Under the pieces are notes generated by a model, which saw nothing but the letters and a program-made list of their open reading frames with translations, was not told the DNA's origin and made no database searches. DNA of 8,556 nt from Candidatus Hermodarchaeota archaeon (GTDB taxonomy: Archaea; Asgardarchaeota; Hermodarchaeia; Hermodarchaeales; Hermodarchaeaceae): the NCBI GenBank assembly GCA_016840595.1, contig JAEOSA010000076.1, positions 1 through 8,556 on the forward strand. Direction: 5' to 3'. The position numbers were made by a program, and so were the translations under genes. Shown here piece by piece: positions 1 through 4,695 of this stretch. Numbering within the stretch: the stretch's first letter is position 1; the number at the start of each line of letters is the position of its first letter.

Positions 1-279
1 CTTGTTCCCAATCTATGGCTAGTTGTTGGTGTGATTCTCGTTGAAGCCATTGTAATTCTTTTAGCCCATGGTCTTTGGTATGAAGGCATTAGTCGTATCA
101 ACCTAGGAAAGGCAACGGCTTTGATTGCTCCAGCACCTTTGGTAACATTCCTGTTATCTACCCTGATTTTTCAAAGTCCTCCGACGATATGGCAACTTCT
201 CGGAGCATTGATTGTGATTTTATCAACAATTCTCCTCAGCCGAGAGGTTAGCTTACGCCGTACGAGCGACTCACTTTGA
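1..279 (+). CDS. EamA/DMT-family transporter, C-terminal fragment
   Basis: The reading frame is open from the first base of the window and ends at TGA 277-279, so only the last 92 residues are present and the true start lies to the left. Three hydrophobic segments are visible, around residues 5-30, 42-60 and 66-85, separated by a short loop with the pattern G-I-S-R-I-N-L-G-K-A. This matches the last three helices of the ten-helix EamA (drug/metabolite transporter) fold, where the segment after the small-residue-rich helix usually reads G-E-x-x-x-x-x-Q-x-x-G-A. Here the usual Glu is replaced (F-Q-S-P-P-T-I-W-Q-L-L-G-A). Such proteins sit in the cytoplasmic membrane and export or import small metabolites; the substrate cannot be told. 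The gene converges on the minus-strand phosphoribosyltransferase gene. Confidence 0.8.
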   Translation, partial: LVPNLWLVVGVILVEAIVILLAHGLWYEGISRINLGKATALIAPAPLVTFLLSTLIFQSPPTIWQLLGALIVILSTILLSREVSLRRTSDSL

Positions 280-361
280 ATCTGAAAACACGAAGATGCC
301 ATTTAGAAAGATAGGGAATTGTCTCCATGGCACACTTCGGAAATGTGGGACGTGATAGAGT

Positions 362-1027
362 TTAGGGAAGTGTGATGTTGTCCAAGTCATCTACTCGGAG
401 CTTTCCAATCCGTCCCGCTGTTTCGATAACTTGCTTCAGCTCCTTCTGATCTACATCTAGTGTAAAGTATTTCTTGAGTCCTTGAATGATGTCTTTGATG
501 CTGAGTGAACGGGTTTTATCGTCATCAAAGAGTTTGATGGTAAGATTGCGAAGGTCTTCGAACCGGTTCCAAAACCAAATGAACCATATCCATTCGCTTT
601 CTTTTACTGTATAGTAGTCTGGTTCGATTTCAGAGACTGTCAGATAGAGCATGACAGCAAGTTTGACTTCTTTAGCCCCCAAATCAGTGACATATTTCAG
701 AGTTTGAACCGCTGAACGCCCGGTGTCAACAATATCATCGATAACGAGTACGCGCTGTCCTTTTACGGGTAGGGGAGAGCGAACAGGTATGACGGCGTCT
801 TCCTGATGTTCGGCAGTTGTGTCTAGCCAGTGTTCGACTTTGAGGGCATATAGGTTGGAGTTTCCCATGAAATCTGACATTAGGCGTCCGGGAACAAAAC
901 CACTTCGAGCAATTGCTAAGAGAAGGTCCGGCTCGTATCCTGAATCAGCAACCTTGAAGGCAAGCTTTTTCGAATAATCATAGATTTCGTCGTAACTGAC
1001 GAATTGACATTTTATTGGTTCAACCAT
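362..1027 (-). CDS. Purine (hypoxanthine/xanthine-guanine-like) phosphoribosyltransferase with C-terminal extension
   Basis: A cytosolic type I phosphoribosyltransferase of 221 residues that should transfer ribose-5-phosphate from PRPP to a purine base. The PRPP-binding loop is clear at residues 95-105 (V-I-D-D-I-V-D-T-G-R-S), and the pyrophosphate loop is at about 39-47 (I-A-R-S-G-F-V-P-G). The Trp-rich stretch at 146-153 occupies the place where COG2236-type enzymes have their W-x-x-P-W-E base-pocket segment. About 55 residues after it (167-221) form a charged, helical-looking tail beyond the usual domain, with a beta-like end. The ATG at 1025-1027 is supported by AGGAG nine bases upstream. 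The gene lies downstream of the toroid gene and of MTAP on the same strand, which suits purine salvage. The base preference (hypoxanthine, guanine, xanthine or adenine) is inferred only from the family. Confidence 0.85.
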   Translation of the reverse strand: MVEPIKCQFVSYDEIYDYSKKLAFKVADSGYEPDLLLAIARSGFVPGRLMSDFMGNSNLYALKVEHWLDTTAEHQEDAVIPVRSPLPVKGQRVLVIDDIVDTGRSAVQTLKYVTDLGAKEVKLAVMLYLTVSEIEPDYYTVKESEWIWFIWFWNRFEDLRNLTIKLFDDDKTRSLSIKDIIQGLKKYFTLDVDQKELKQVIETAGRIGKLRVDDLDNITLP

Positions 1028-1036
1028 GAGACACAG

Positions 1037-1041
1037 CTCCT
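1037..1041 (-). promoter_or_regulatory. Shine-Dalgarno site of the phosphoribosyltransferase gene
   Basis: On the minus strand AGGAG stands nine bases before the ATG at 1027. It is the best purine-rich match in this leader and fixes the start. A TATA-like TTTTATGG on the same strand, around 1075-1082, would put the transcript start near 1050 and give a short leader. Confidence 0.6.
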
Positions 1042-1069
1042 ACTGAGCGTGCACGAGCCCCAAAGGATG

Positions 1070-1085
1070 CACTTCCATAAAAGTG
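1070..1085. repeat. Small inverted repeat upstream of the phosphoribosyltransferase gene
   Basis: CACTT-ccataa-AAGTG, two perfect 5-bp arms with a 6-base loop. It covers the TATA-like sequence proposed for the phosphoribosyltransferase gene. A 5-bp repeat can occur by chance, so an operator role is only a possibility. Confidence 0.25.
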
Positions 1086-1108
1086 TCTAGCCCATCCACT
1101 TGTTGCAT

Positions 1109-2107
1109 TCAACCTTTTAGATAGGAACGAAGCACACGAAGGGCCCGAAGTGTTATCCATTTGGAGGGTTTTCCCTTCTTCTCGATGTCATGCCAGAATT
1201 TTCCGTTGAAGGTGTGTTTGAGTGACCATTTGCCATCAGGTTGTTGTGCTTCCAAGATGATGTTGATTGATTCATCCATTCGTGAATCTTTCACTCCGAG
1301 ACGTGTGAGTGTGTCAAGGACTTCGAGGATATCTGAGTTATAGAAGAGGGGGAACCCAAACCGTTTCCAACCTGCCTTCTCCTTGCGAGTGCCATCGGGA
1401 TTTCTGAGATATTTGTAAATTTGATTTTCAAAGATGAGTTCAACAAGTTGACCGATAATTGCATTAACCCGTTTTGAACGGTATTGCTTGGGAAAAGTGG
1501 AGAATGCTTTGAGTACTTTACACAGCCCCATGTAGCATAACGGTGGGAAAACCGCCTCAACATTTATGGGATAAGCCCGACACTTCCATCCAACTTGCGT
1601 ATCATCATAGTGATCGAGAAGGAATTGGATGGTCTTTTGCATCCGGGGATCATCCAGATAACCAAAATGTGATAGGTAGTAGAGGATGTTCGCATCAAGG
1701 CAACAAGTATCACTAACTGTGCTAGCATATCCTCGGGCAGTTTTGGGTCGCACAGTGCTAAAGTGACCAGAATTGAGTTGGAAGGTAAAAAGCTGCTCAA
1801 CGCCCCGCTCAATAGCTGGTAACCGTTTCATTCCGAATTCCGCTAGAATGAGAAGAGAGTGAGTCGTGGCTGTGTATTTATTCGCGTAGATATGTTCTGG
1901 CTTCACCCAATACCCTTCCAAGTCTTGGGCATTAAGAATAGCCTGAACCTCAGGAGATTGAGGGATAACACCCTGAGCAGTCAGAACTTCAGAATCCTTA
2001 GAAGACAAATCCTTGAGATTTTGTAAGGCCCAATAGCGAACGCCAGGAGTTTCTGAATCTAGAAGCCACTCGATTACTTCGGGACGGGCTATGTCATAAT
2101 AATCCAT
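1109..2107 (-). CDS. Alpha-alpha toroid protein (terpene cyclase/prenyltransferase-like fold)
   Basis: About 332 residues if read from the ATG at 2107. The protein is a chain of helical hairpins with squalene-cyclase-like QW-type motifs. The clearest is Q-Q-P-D-G-K-W near the C-terminus, followed by K-G-K-P-S-K-W-I-T-L-R-A-L-R-V-L. Earlier repeat units include D-L-E-G-Y-W, F-G-Y-L-D-D-P-R-M and C-Y-M-G-L-C-K-V-L-K-A. I recall this conserved family from bacteria and archaea as a soluble, uncharacterised group often misnamed 'nitrogen fixation protein NifH' in databases. It lacks the D-x-D-D acid motif of true squalene-hopene cyclases, so cyclase activity is doubtful. The frame stays open upstream to a TTG at 2191 (28 more residues). 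I prefer the ATG because homologues begin near W-L-L-D-S-E-T-P-G-V-R and a TATA-like box lies 24-31 bases before it. The gene sits between MTAP and the phosphoribosyltransferase on the same strand. Its role there is unknown. Confidence 0.75.
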   Translation of the reverse strand: MDYYDIARPEVIEWLLDSETPGVRYWALQNLKDLSSKDSEVLTAQGVIPQSPEVQAILNAQDLEGYWVKPEHIYANKYTATTHSLLILAEFGMKRLPAIERGVEQLFTFQLNSGHFSTVRPKTARGYASTVSDTCCLDANILYYLSHFGYLDDPRMQKTIQFLLDHYDDTQVGWKCRAYPINVEAVFPPLCYMGLCKVLKAFSTFPKQYRSKRVNAIIGQLVELIFENQIYKYLRNPDGTRKEKAGWKRFGFPLFYNSDILEVLDTLTRLGVKDSRMDESINIILEAQQPDGKWSLKHTFNGKFWHDIEKKGKPSKWITLRALRVLRSYLKG

Positions 2108-2130
2108 AGTTCTAAAATGATGCCAAGGAG

Positions 2131-2138
2131 GATAAAAA
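2131..2138 (-). promoter_or_regulatory. TATA-like box for a leaderless toroid-gene transcript
   Basis: On the minus strand TTTTTATC lies 24-31 bases before the ATG at 2107. That is the usual archaeal TATA-to-start distance when the transcript begins at or next to the start codon. No ribosome binding site precedes either this ATG or the upstream TTG, which fits a leaderless mRNA. No clear BRE is visible. Confidence 0.35.
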
Positions 2139-2224
2139 GGTGTGAGAAGGGGAACAACGGATTCATTATACCAGTACTTGAGGTCAAACAATCCAGAGTA
2201 CTGATGGAAGAAAGTATAGATGAG

Positions 2225-3037
2225 CTAGACTGCACCCTCTAAGGCCTTGCCACAATTGCACTTGTTCTGAGTTTCGGACATAGTGGGAATGACTTCGATG
2301 AGAAGTTTTTTGACTTTGCCGAGATTTTCACCCATGGTTTTTTGGACTTCCTCGTGGCTGACTGGTTTCTCAGCGTACACATCATAGTCTGTGATCATGG
2401 AAACATTAGTGAAGCAGAGTTGAGCCTCACGTGCGAGATAGACTTCAGGGTGCAGAGTCATACCAATGATATGGAAACCTTGAGAGCGGTAGAATCGTGA
2501 CTCCGCCTTCGTGGAGAATTGGGGTCCTTCAATCGTGATGATGGTGCCTTTGTGGTGATAAGGTAATTTGAGGGCTTTGGCTTTGTTGGCGATGAAACTT
2601 GAGAGGTCAGGACAAAAGGGGTCTGCAACAGACACATGAGCGACGGTGCCTTCTTCAAAGAAAGTACGTTTACGGCTTCGGGTCCAGTCAAAAGCTTGGT
2701 CAGGAATGAAGAGGTCGCCCGGTTTGATTTCGTCTTGAAGGCTGCCAACTGCTGAGACCGTGATGAGCCGTTTGACACCGAGTGATTTGAGGGCCCAAAT
2801 GTTTGCTCGATAGTTAACTAGGTGTGGAGGGTAGGAGTGGGCGCGTCCGTGACGAGGGATGAAGGCGACACGTCGGTTTTTGAGGGTCCCAATCATAACT
2901 TCGTCAGAGGGAGCTCCGAAAGGTGTGTAAATCTTGTATTCCTTAATTTCGGTGAAGACTTCAGGGTCATAAACACCAGTTCCACCGATCATACCAATGG
3001 TGACTGTTTCAGGTGGTTTGACAAGCATTTCGCTCAC
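2225..3037 (-). CDS. mtnP: S-methyl-5'-thioadenosine phosphorylase (MTAP)
   Basis: A cytosolic 270-residue enzyme of the PNP/MTAP family that phosphorolyses methylthioadenosine to a purine base and methylthioribose-1-phosphate. Visible motifs are the phosphate loop G-G-T-G-V-Y-D (18-24), P-R-H-G (61-64) in a long conserved stretch, S-A-V-G-S-L (95-100), the nucleoside-site block I-E-G-P-Q-F-S-T-K-A-E-S (169-180), G-M-T (192-194) with P-E-V-x-L-A-R-E-A, and T-D-Y-D (216-219). The two Asp of T-D-Y-D match the residues that select adenine in human MTAP, which argues against a guanosine/inosine PNP; a methylthioinosine phosphorylase is less excluded. The C-terminus carries a C-N-C motif (260-262) like the CXC tail described for MTAP/PNP of hyperthermophilic archaea. 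The start is GTG at 3037, or ATG at 3028 (residue 4). Neither has a strong ribosome binding site. The product can feed the phosphoribosyltransferase encoded downstream. Confidence 0.92.
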   Translation of the reverse strand: MSEMLVKPPETVTIGMIGGTGVYDPEVFTEIKEYKIYTPFGAPSDEVMIGTLKNRRVAFIPRHGRAHSYPPHLVNYRANIWALKSLGVKRLITVSAVGSLQDEIKPGDLFIPDQAFDWTRSRKRTFFEEGTVAHVSVADPFCPDLSSFIANKAKALKLPYHHKGTIITIEGPQFSTKAESRFYRSQGFHIIGMTLHPEVYLAREAQLCFTNVSMITDYDVYAEKPVSHEEVQKTMGENLGKVKKLLIEVIPTMSETQNKCNCGKALEGAV

Positions 3038-3084
3038 TTCTATTGTTGAATGATTTCGTAGACGTGAAAGGGGTATGGGATTCT

Positions 3085-3092
3085 GTTTTTAA
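3085..3092 (-). promoter_or_regulatory. Possible TATA box of the MTAP gene
   Basis: TTAAAAAC on the minus strand, 48-55 bases before the GTG start at 3037, in the gap after the upstream beta-barrel gene. It would give a leader of about 25 bases. This is the only TATA-like sequence in the gap. Confidence 0.3.
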
Positions 3093-3130
3093 GTTTGTAT
3101 GGTTGGCTTCAAGTGGTTAAGCGCAGAGTA

Positions 3131-3595
3131 TTAAGAGACTTTTTCGAGTTGTACTTCACCATAAAGTTTGAAGTCCTCTTCCTTCTTTGCCTGTTCCAAC
3201 CCTTCTAAAATCTGAGTGGGAGAAACTTTGGTAATAAATGAGCGCCAGCATGTTCCTTCAAATTGTGTAGGAAGAGGTTCGAAAGTTATATCGAAACGGA
3301 GTGCAGCAGAAGATTGTTCATAGGAGACTTCATTGTTAACGAACCCATATGAGAAGAATAATTTTCTTCGAAACACCTTATTGAGAACATCAAAGAAGAG
3401 TACAGAAATTTCTTGATTGATAATTTTGTCATTCTGTTTGGTTTCATATATTCCCATGATGGCCCTCCCACCTAATTCCAGAGTAAACTTAATTGTGCTT
3501 TCTAATTCGCCTGTTTCACCAAACTGATTTGTCGATCTGCCCTTCCATTGTCCAATCAAGAAGTGCCAGTCCTCAAGAGGGGAATCCGTTGTCAT
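3131..3595 (-). CDS. Small beta-barrel protein, DUF1579/nitrobindin-like (putative)
   Basis: About 154 residues, without a signal peptide or membrane segment, so probably cytosolic. The N-terminal L-I-G-Q-W-K-G (residues 13-19) matches the G-x-W-x-G opening strand of DUF1579 and nitrobindin/THAP4-type barrels. It is followed by alternating hydrophobic stretches typical of beta strands, and a more helical, charged segment near 128-139 comes before a last strand. I cannot identify a ligand, and the conserved heme-ligating His of nitrobindins is not evident, so heme binding should not be assumed. The frame is open to a TTG at 3646 (17 more residues). I prefer the ATG at 3595 because GGTGG stands six bases before it and residue 10 already begins the family core. 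The gene is divergent from the winged-helix gene and may share its control region. Confidence 0.6.
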   Translation of the reverse strand: MTTDSPLEDWHFLIGQWKGRSTNQFGETGELESTIKFTLELGGRAIMGIYETKQNDKIINQEISVLFFDVLNKVFRRKLFFSYGFVNNEVSYEQSSAALRFDITFEPLPTQFEGTCWRSFITKVSPTQILEGLEQAKKEEDFKLYGEVQLEKVS

Positions 3596-3601
3596 GATTT
3601 G

Positions 3602-3606
3602 CCACC
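3602..3606 (-). promoter_or_regulatory. Ribosome binding site deciding the start of the beta-barrel gene
   Basis: GGTGG on the minus strand, six bases before the ATG at 3595. The same motif at the same spacing precedes the divergent winged-helix gene, which supports choosing the internal ATG in both genes over the longer frames. Confidence 0.5.
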
Positions 3607-3680
3607 AGACATTTCTATCAATATTGGAAACCACACCACAGGCCAAATGATAAAGGGCTTTAGGATGCCGAAACCCACCT

Positions 3681-3690
3681 AATTAATAAC
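3681..3690. promoter_or_regulatory. AT-rich core promoter candidate between divergent genes
   Basis: AATTAATAAC is the most AT-rich stretch of the 3647-3746 gap. Read on the plus strand it could be the TATA element of the winged-helix gene, with a transcript start near 3710 and a leader of about 37 bases holding the GGTGG site. It directly abuts the inverted repeat at 3691-3707. The element is nearly palindromic and could also serve the minus-strand gene. Confidence 0.35.
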
Positions 3691-3707
3691 CATTAGATTG
3701 TCTAATG
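3691..3707. promoter_or_regulatory. Perfect 17-bp inverted repeat, candidate operator
   Basis: CATTAGA-ttg-TCTAATG has two perfect 7-bp arms around a 3-base centre. It sits between the AT-rich core promoter candidate and the start of the winged-helix gene, where a bound dimer would block transcription. The neighbouring gene encodes a DNA-binding protein, so autoregulation is a natural reading. The half-site TCTAAT occurs again at 4205-4210, before the next gene. Confidence 0.45.
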
Positions 3708-3735
3708 AGTCAAACAGTGCTGCGAATCATAAGTT

Positions 3736-3740
3736 GGTGG
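3736..3740 (+). promoter_or_regulatory. Ribosome binding site deciding the start of the winged-helix gene
   Basis: GGTGG, six bases before the ATG at 3747. It supports this start over the ATG at 3705, which lies inside the inverted repeat and would add a Trp-rich, hydrophobic 14-residue leader unlike the family. Confidence 0.5.
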
Positions 3741-3746
3741 TTTCTT

Positions 3747-4187
3747 ATGTCGCGTGACCGTGAACTTGAATTGGAATCCGAACTGCGTGGACGAACCCTT
3801 CGAGTTTACTTCGAAATGTTATCAGTACGGGAATCAATCGGACCGCGTGAATTACAGCGGAAACTAGGTTTGTCTTCTCCCAGCCTGGCAGCATATCATC
3901 TGGATAAATTAGTTGAGTTGGGTCTCGTTCAACGAGAACGTGGAGAGTATTCCGTTGAGGAAGTGGTTCAGGTTGGAGTCTTAAAGCAGTTCATTTGGAT
4001 AGGTCGACGGGGATTACCTCGTCATCTCTTCTATGCGGCGTTCTTCACGGGAGCGTTGATCACCTATCTGGTAATGTACCCACAGTACCTGACCTTCGCG
4101 AATGTGGCGGCATGGCTCTTCGGATTTAGTGCCGTAGGATTGTTATGGTATGAAACTTGGCGATCTCTTCGAGATGTACCGAAATGA
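3747..4187 (+). CDS. Winged helix-turn-helix protein with two C-terminal membrane helices
   Basis: A 146-residue protein if read from the ATG at 3747. Residues 5-73 form a winged-helix domain: a basic first helix (L-R-G-R-T-L-R-V-Y), the helix-turn-helix G-P-R-E-L-Q-R-K-L-G-L-S-S-P-S at 32-46, a recognition helix at about 43-60, and a wing ending near E-Y-S-V at 67-70. After a linker with G-R-R-G-L-P-R come two hydrophobic helices, about 92-111 and 116-136, then a short charged tail. The DNA-binding part would be cytoplasmic, tethered to the membrane. Many Asgard and Bathyarchaeota genomes carry paralogues of this layout, with A-L-G-L-S-S-P-S in the same place; their signals and targets are unknown. 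A palindrome lies just upstream, and a small two-helix membrane protein gene follows after 56 bases. The frame also opens at 3705, which I consider too early. Confidence 0.8.
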   Translation: MSRDRELELESELRGRTLRVYFEMLSVRESIGPRELQRKLGLSSPSLAAYHLDKLVELGLVQRERGEYSVEEVVQVGVLKQFIWIGRRGLPRHLFYAAFFTGALITYLVMYPQYLTFANVAAWLFGFSAVGLLWYETWRSLRDVPK

Positions 4188-4204
4188 GGTGTTCTAAAAC
4201 GTAG

Positions 4205-4214
4205 TCTAATAACC
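4205..4214 (+). promoter_or_regulatory. Possible promoter element or regulator half-site
   Basis: TCTAATAACC lies 30-39 bases before the GTG at 4244. Its first six bases repeat one arm of the inverted repeat at 3691-3707. Its TAATAACC also occurs at 3684-3691 in the promoter of the preceding gene. It may be a TATA-like element, a regulator half-site, or both. The match is short. Confidence 0.25.
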
Positions 4215-4231
4215 TACAGCTACTACAATAT

Positions 4232-4237
4232 AGGTGA
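4232..4237 (+). promoter_or_regulatory. Ribosome binding site for the GTG start at 4244
   Basis: AGGTGA, six bases before the GTG. This is an excellent match to the archaeal anti-Shine-Dalgarno sequence and settles the GTG as the start. Confidence 0.7.
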
Positions 4238-4243
4238 ATAATC

Positions 4244-4558
4244 GTGTCGAAACAAACATCAAAAAAACGGAATCGGCGACGTGAATTTTACCTAATTGCT
4301 GGATTAGTGGTTGGTATCTGTCTAATGATTACACCAGCATTATTTCATGTTTCAATGGGAACCTTTTCTCCAATAATGTTTACCTGGTCAGAACGCGAGG
4401 TCTTTGGTGGCGGGATTCTTAATCCCATAGATGTGATCTTCGAGCTGTTTTGGTTAGTTGTCCCGATAATTTTTCTGATTATTGTGCTGTATATTTTAGG
4501 CGGACGCCGGACACGTTGGGCGGGATATGATGAAGCCGTCAAATTGACCCGCCGTTAA
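4244..4558 (+). CDS. Small two-helix membrane protein, unknown function
   Basis: A 104-residue protein starting at GTG, with AGGTGA six bases before it. The first 14 residues are strongly basic (K-K-R-N-R-R-R). They are followed by a membrane helix at about 15-35, a roughly 27-residue loop that contains S-E-R-E and a G-G-G-I-L-N-P turn, and a second helix at about 63-86. The tail is again basic (G-G-R-R-T-R-W). By the positive-inside rule both ends face the cytoplasm and the loop faces out. I recognise no family. The gene starts 56 bases after the membrane-anchored winged-helix gene on the same strand, and the upstream regions share short motifs, so the pair may be expressed together and interact in the membrane; this is inference. 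Confidence 0.7.
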   Translation: MSKQTSKKRNRRREFYLIAGLVVGICLMITPALFHVSMGTFSPIMFTWSEREVFGGGILNPIDVIFELFWLVVPIIFLIIVLYILGGRRTRWAGYDEAVKLTRR

Positions 4559-4560
4559 AG

Positions 4561-4602
4561 GCGTCTTAATGTAGAGCCAGTGCTTCAGAGCATTTAAGAG
4601 GC
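4561..4602 (+). repeat. Stem-loop just after the small membrane protein gene
   Basis: GCGTCTTAA (4561-4569) pairs with TTAAGAGGC (4594-4602) at eight of nine positions. A further ATG/CAT pairing is possible after a one-base slip, and a small AGC/GCT hairpin lies in the loop. It begins two bases after the TAA at 4556-4558. No T-run follows, so a 3'-end stabilising or processing structure is as likely as a terminator. Confidence 0.35.
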
Positions 4603-4658
4603 ATAAATTGGTCAGAGCAATACTAAGGCAAAAACATGTGATTATGAAAATATCCAAG

Positions 4659-4674
4659 AGATATCTTGATATCT
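4659..4674. promoter_or_regulatory. Perfect inverted repeat before the alanyl-tRNA synthetase gene
   Basis: AGATATC-tt-GATATCT has 7-bp arms with a 2-base centre. It ends 21 bases before the ATG at 4696, so it overlaps the place where a TATA box would lie for a leaderless transcript. It may be the core promoter itself, an operator, or both. AT-rich palindromes arise more easily by chance than GC-rich ones. Confidence 0.35.
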
Positions 4675-4695
4675 AGTTTTGTGAGTGTCTGGGCT

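Noticed and set aside
1028..1108. Possible tRNA or small RNA in the gap before the phosphoribosyltransferase gene, suggested by short inverted repeats.
   Set aside because: No cloverleaf, T-arm GTTCRA sequence or CCA-adjacent acceptor stem can be built. The gap is fully used by a promoter-like box and the leader.
1109..3037. MTAP and the toroid protein are in the same frame, separated by a single TAG, which could suggest read-through or amber recoding.
   Set aside because: The MTAP tail ends naturally after the CNCG segment, the 11 codons after TAG look non-coding, and the toroid gene has its own ATG with a TATA-like box at the right distance. No other in-frame TAG interrupts a gene in this window.
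3705..3746. Earlier ATG for the winged-helix gene, adding 14 residues.
   Set aside because: It lies inside the palindrome, adds a Trp-rich hydrophobic leader foreign to the family, and has no ribosome binding site. The ATG at 3747 has GGTGG at six bases.
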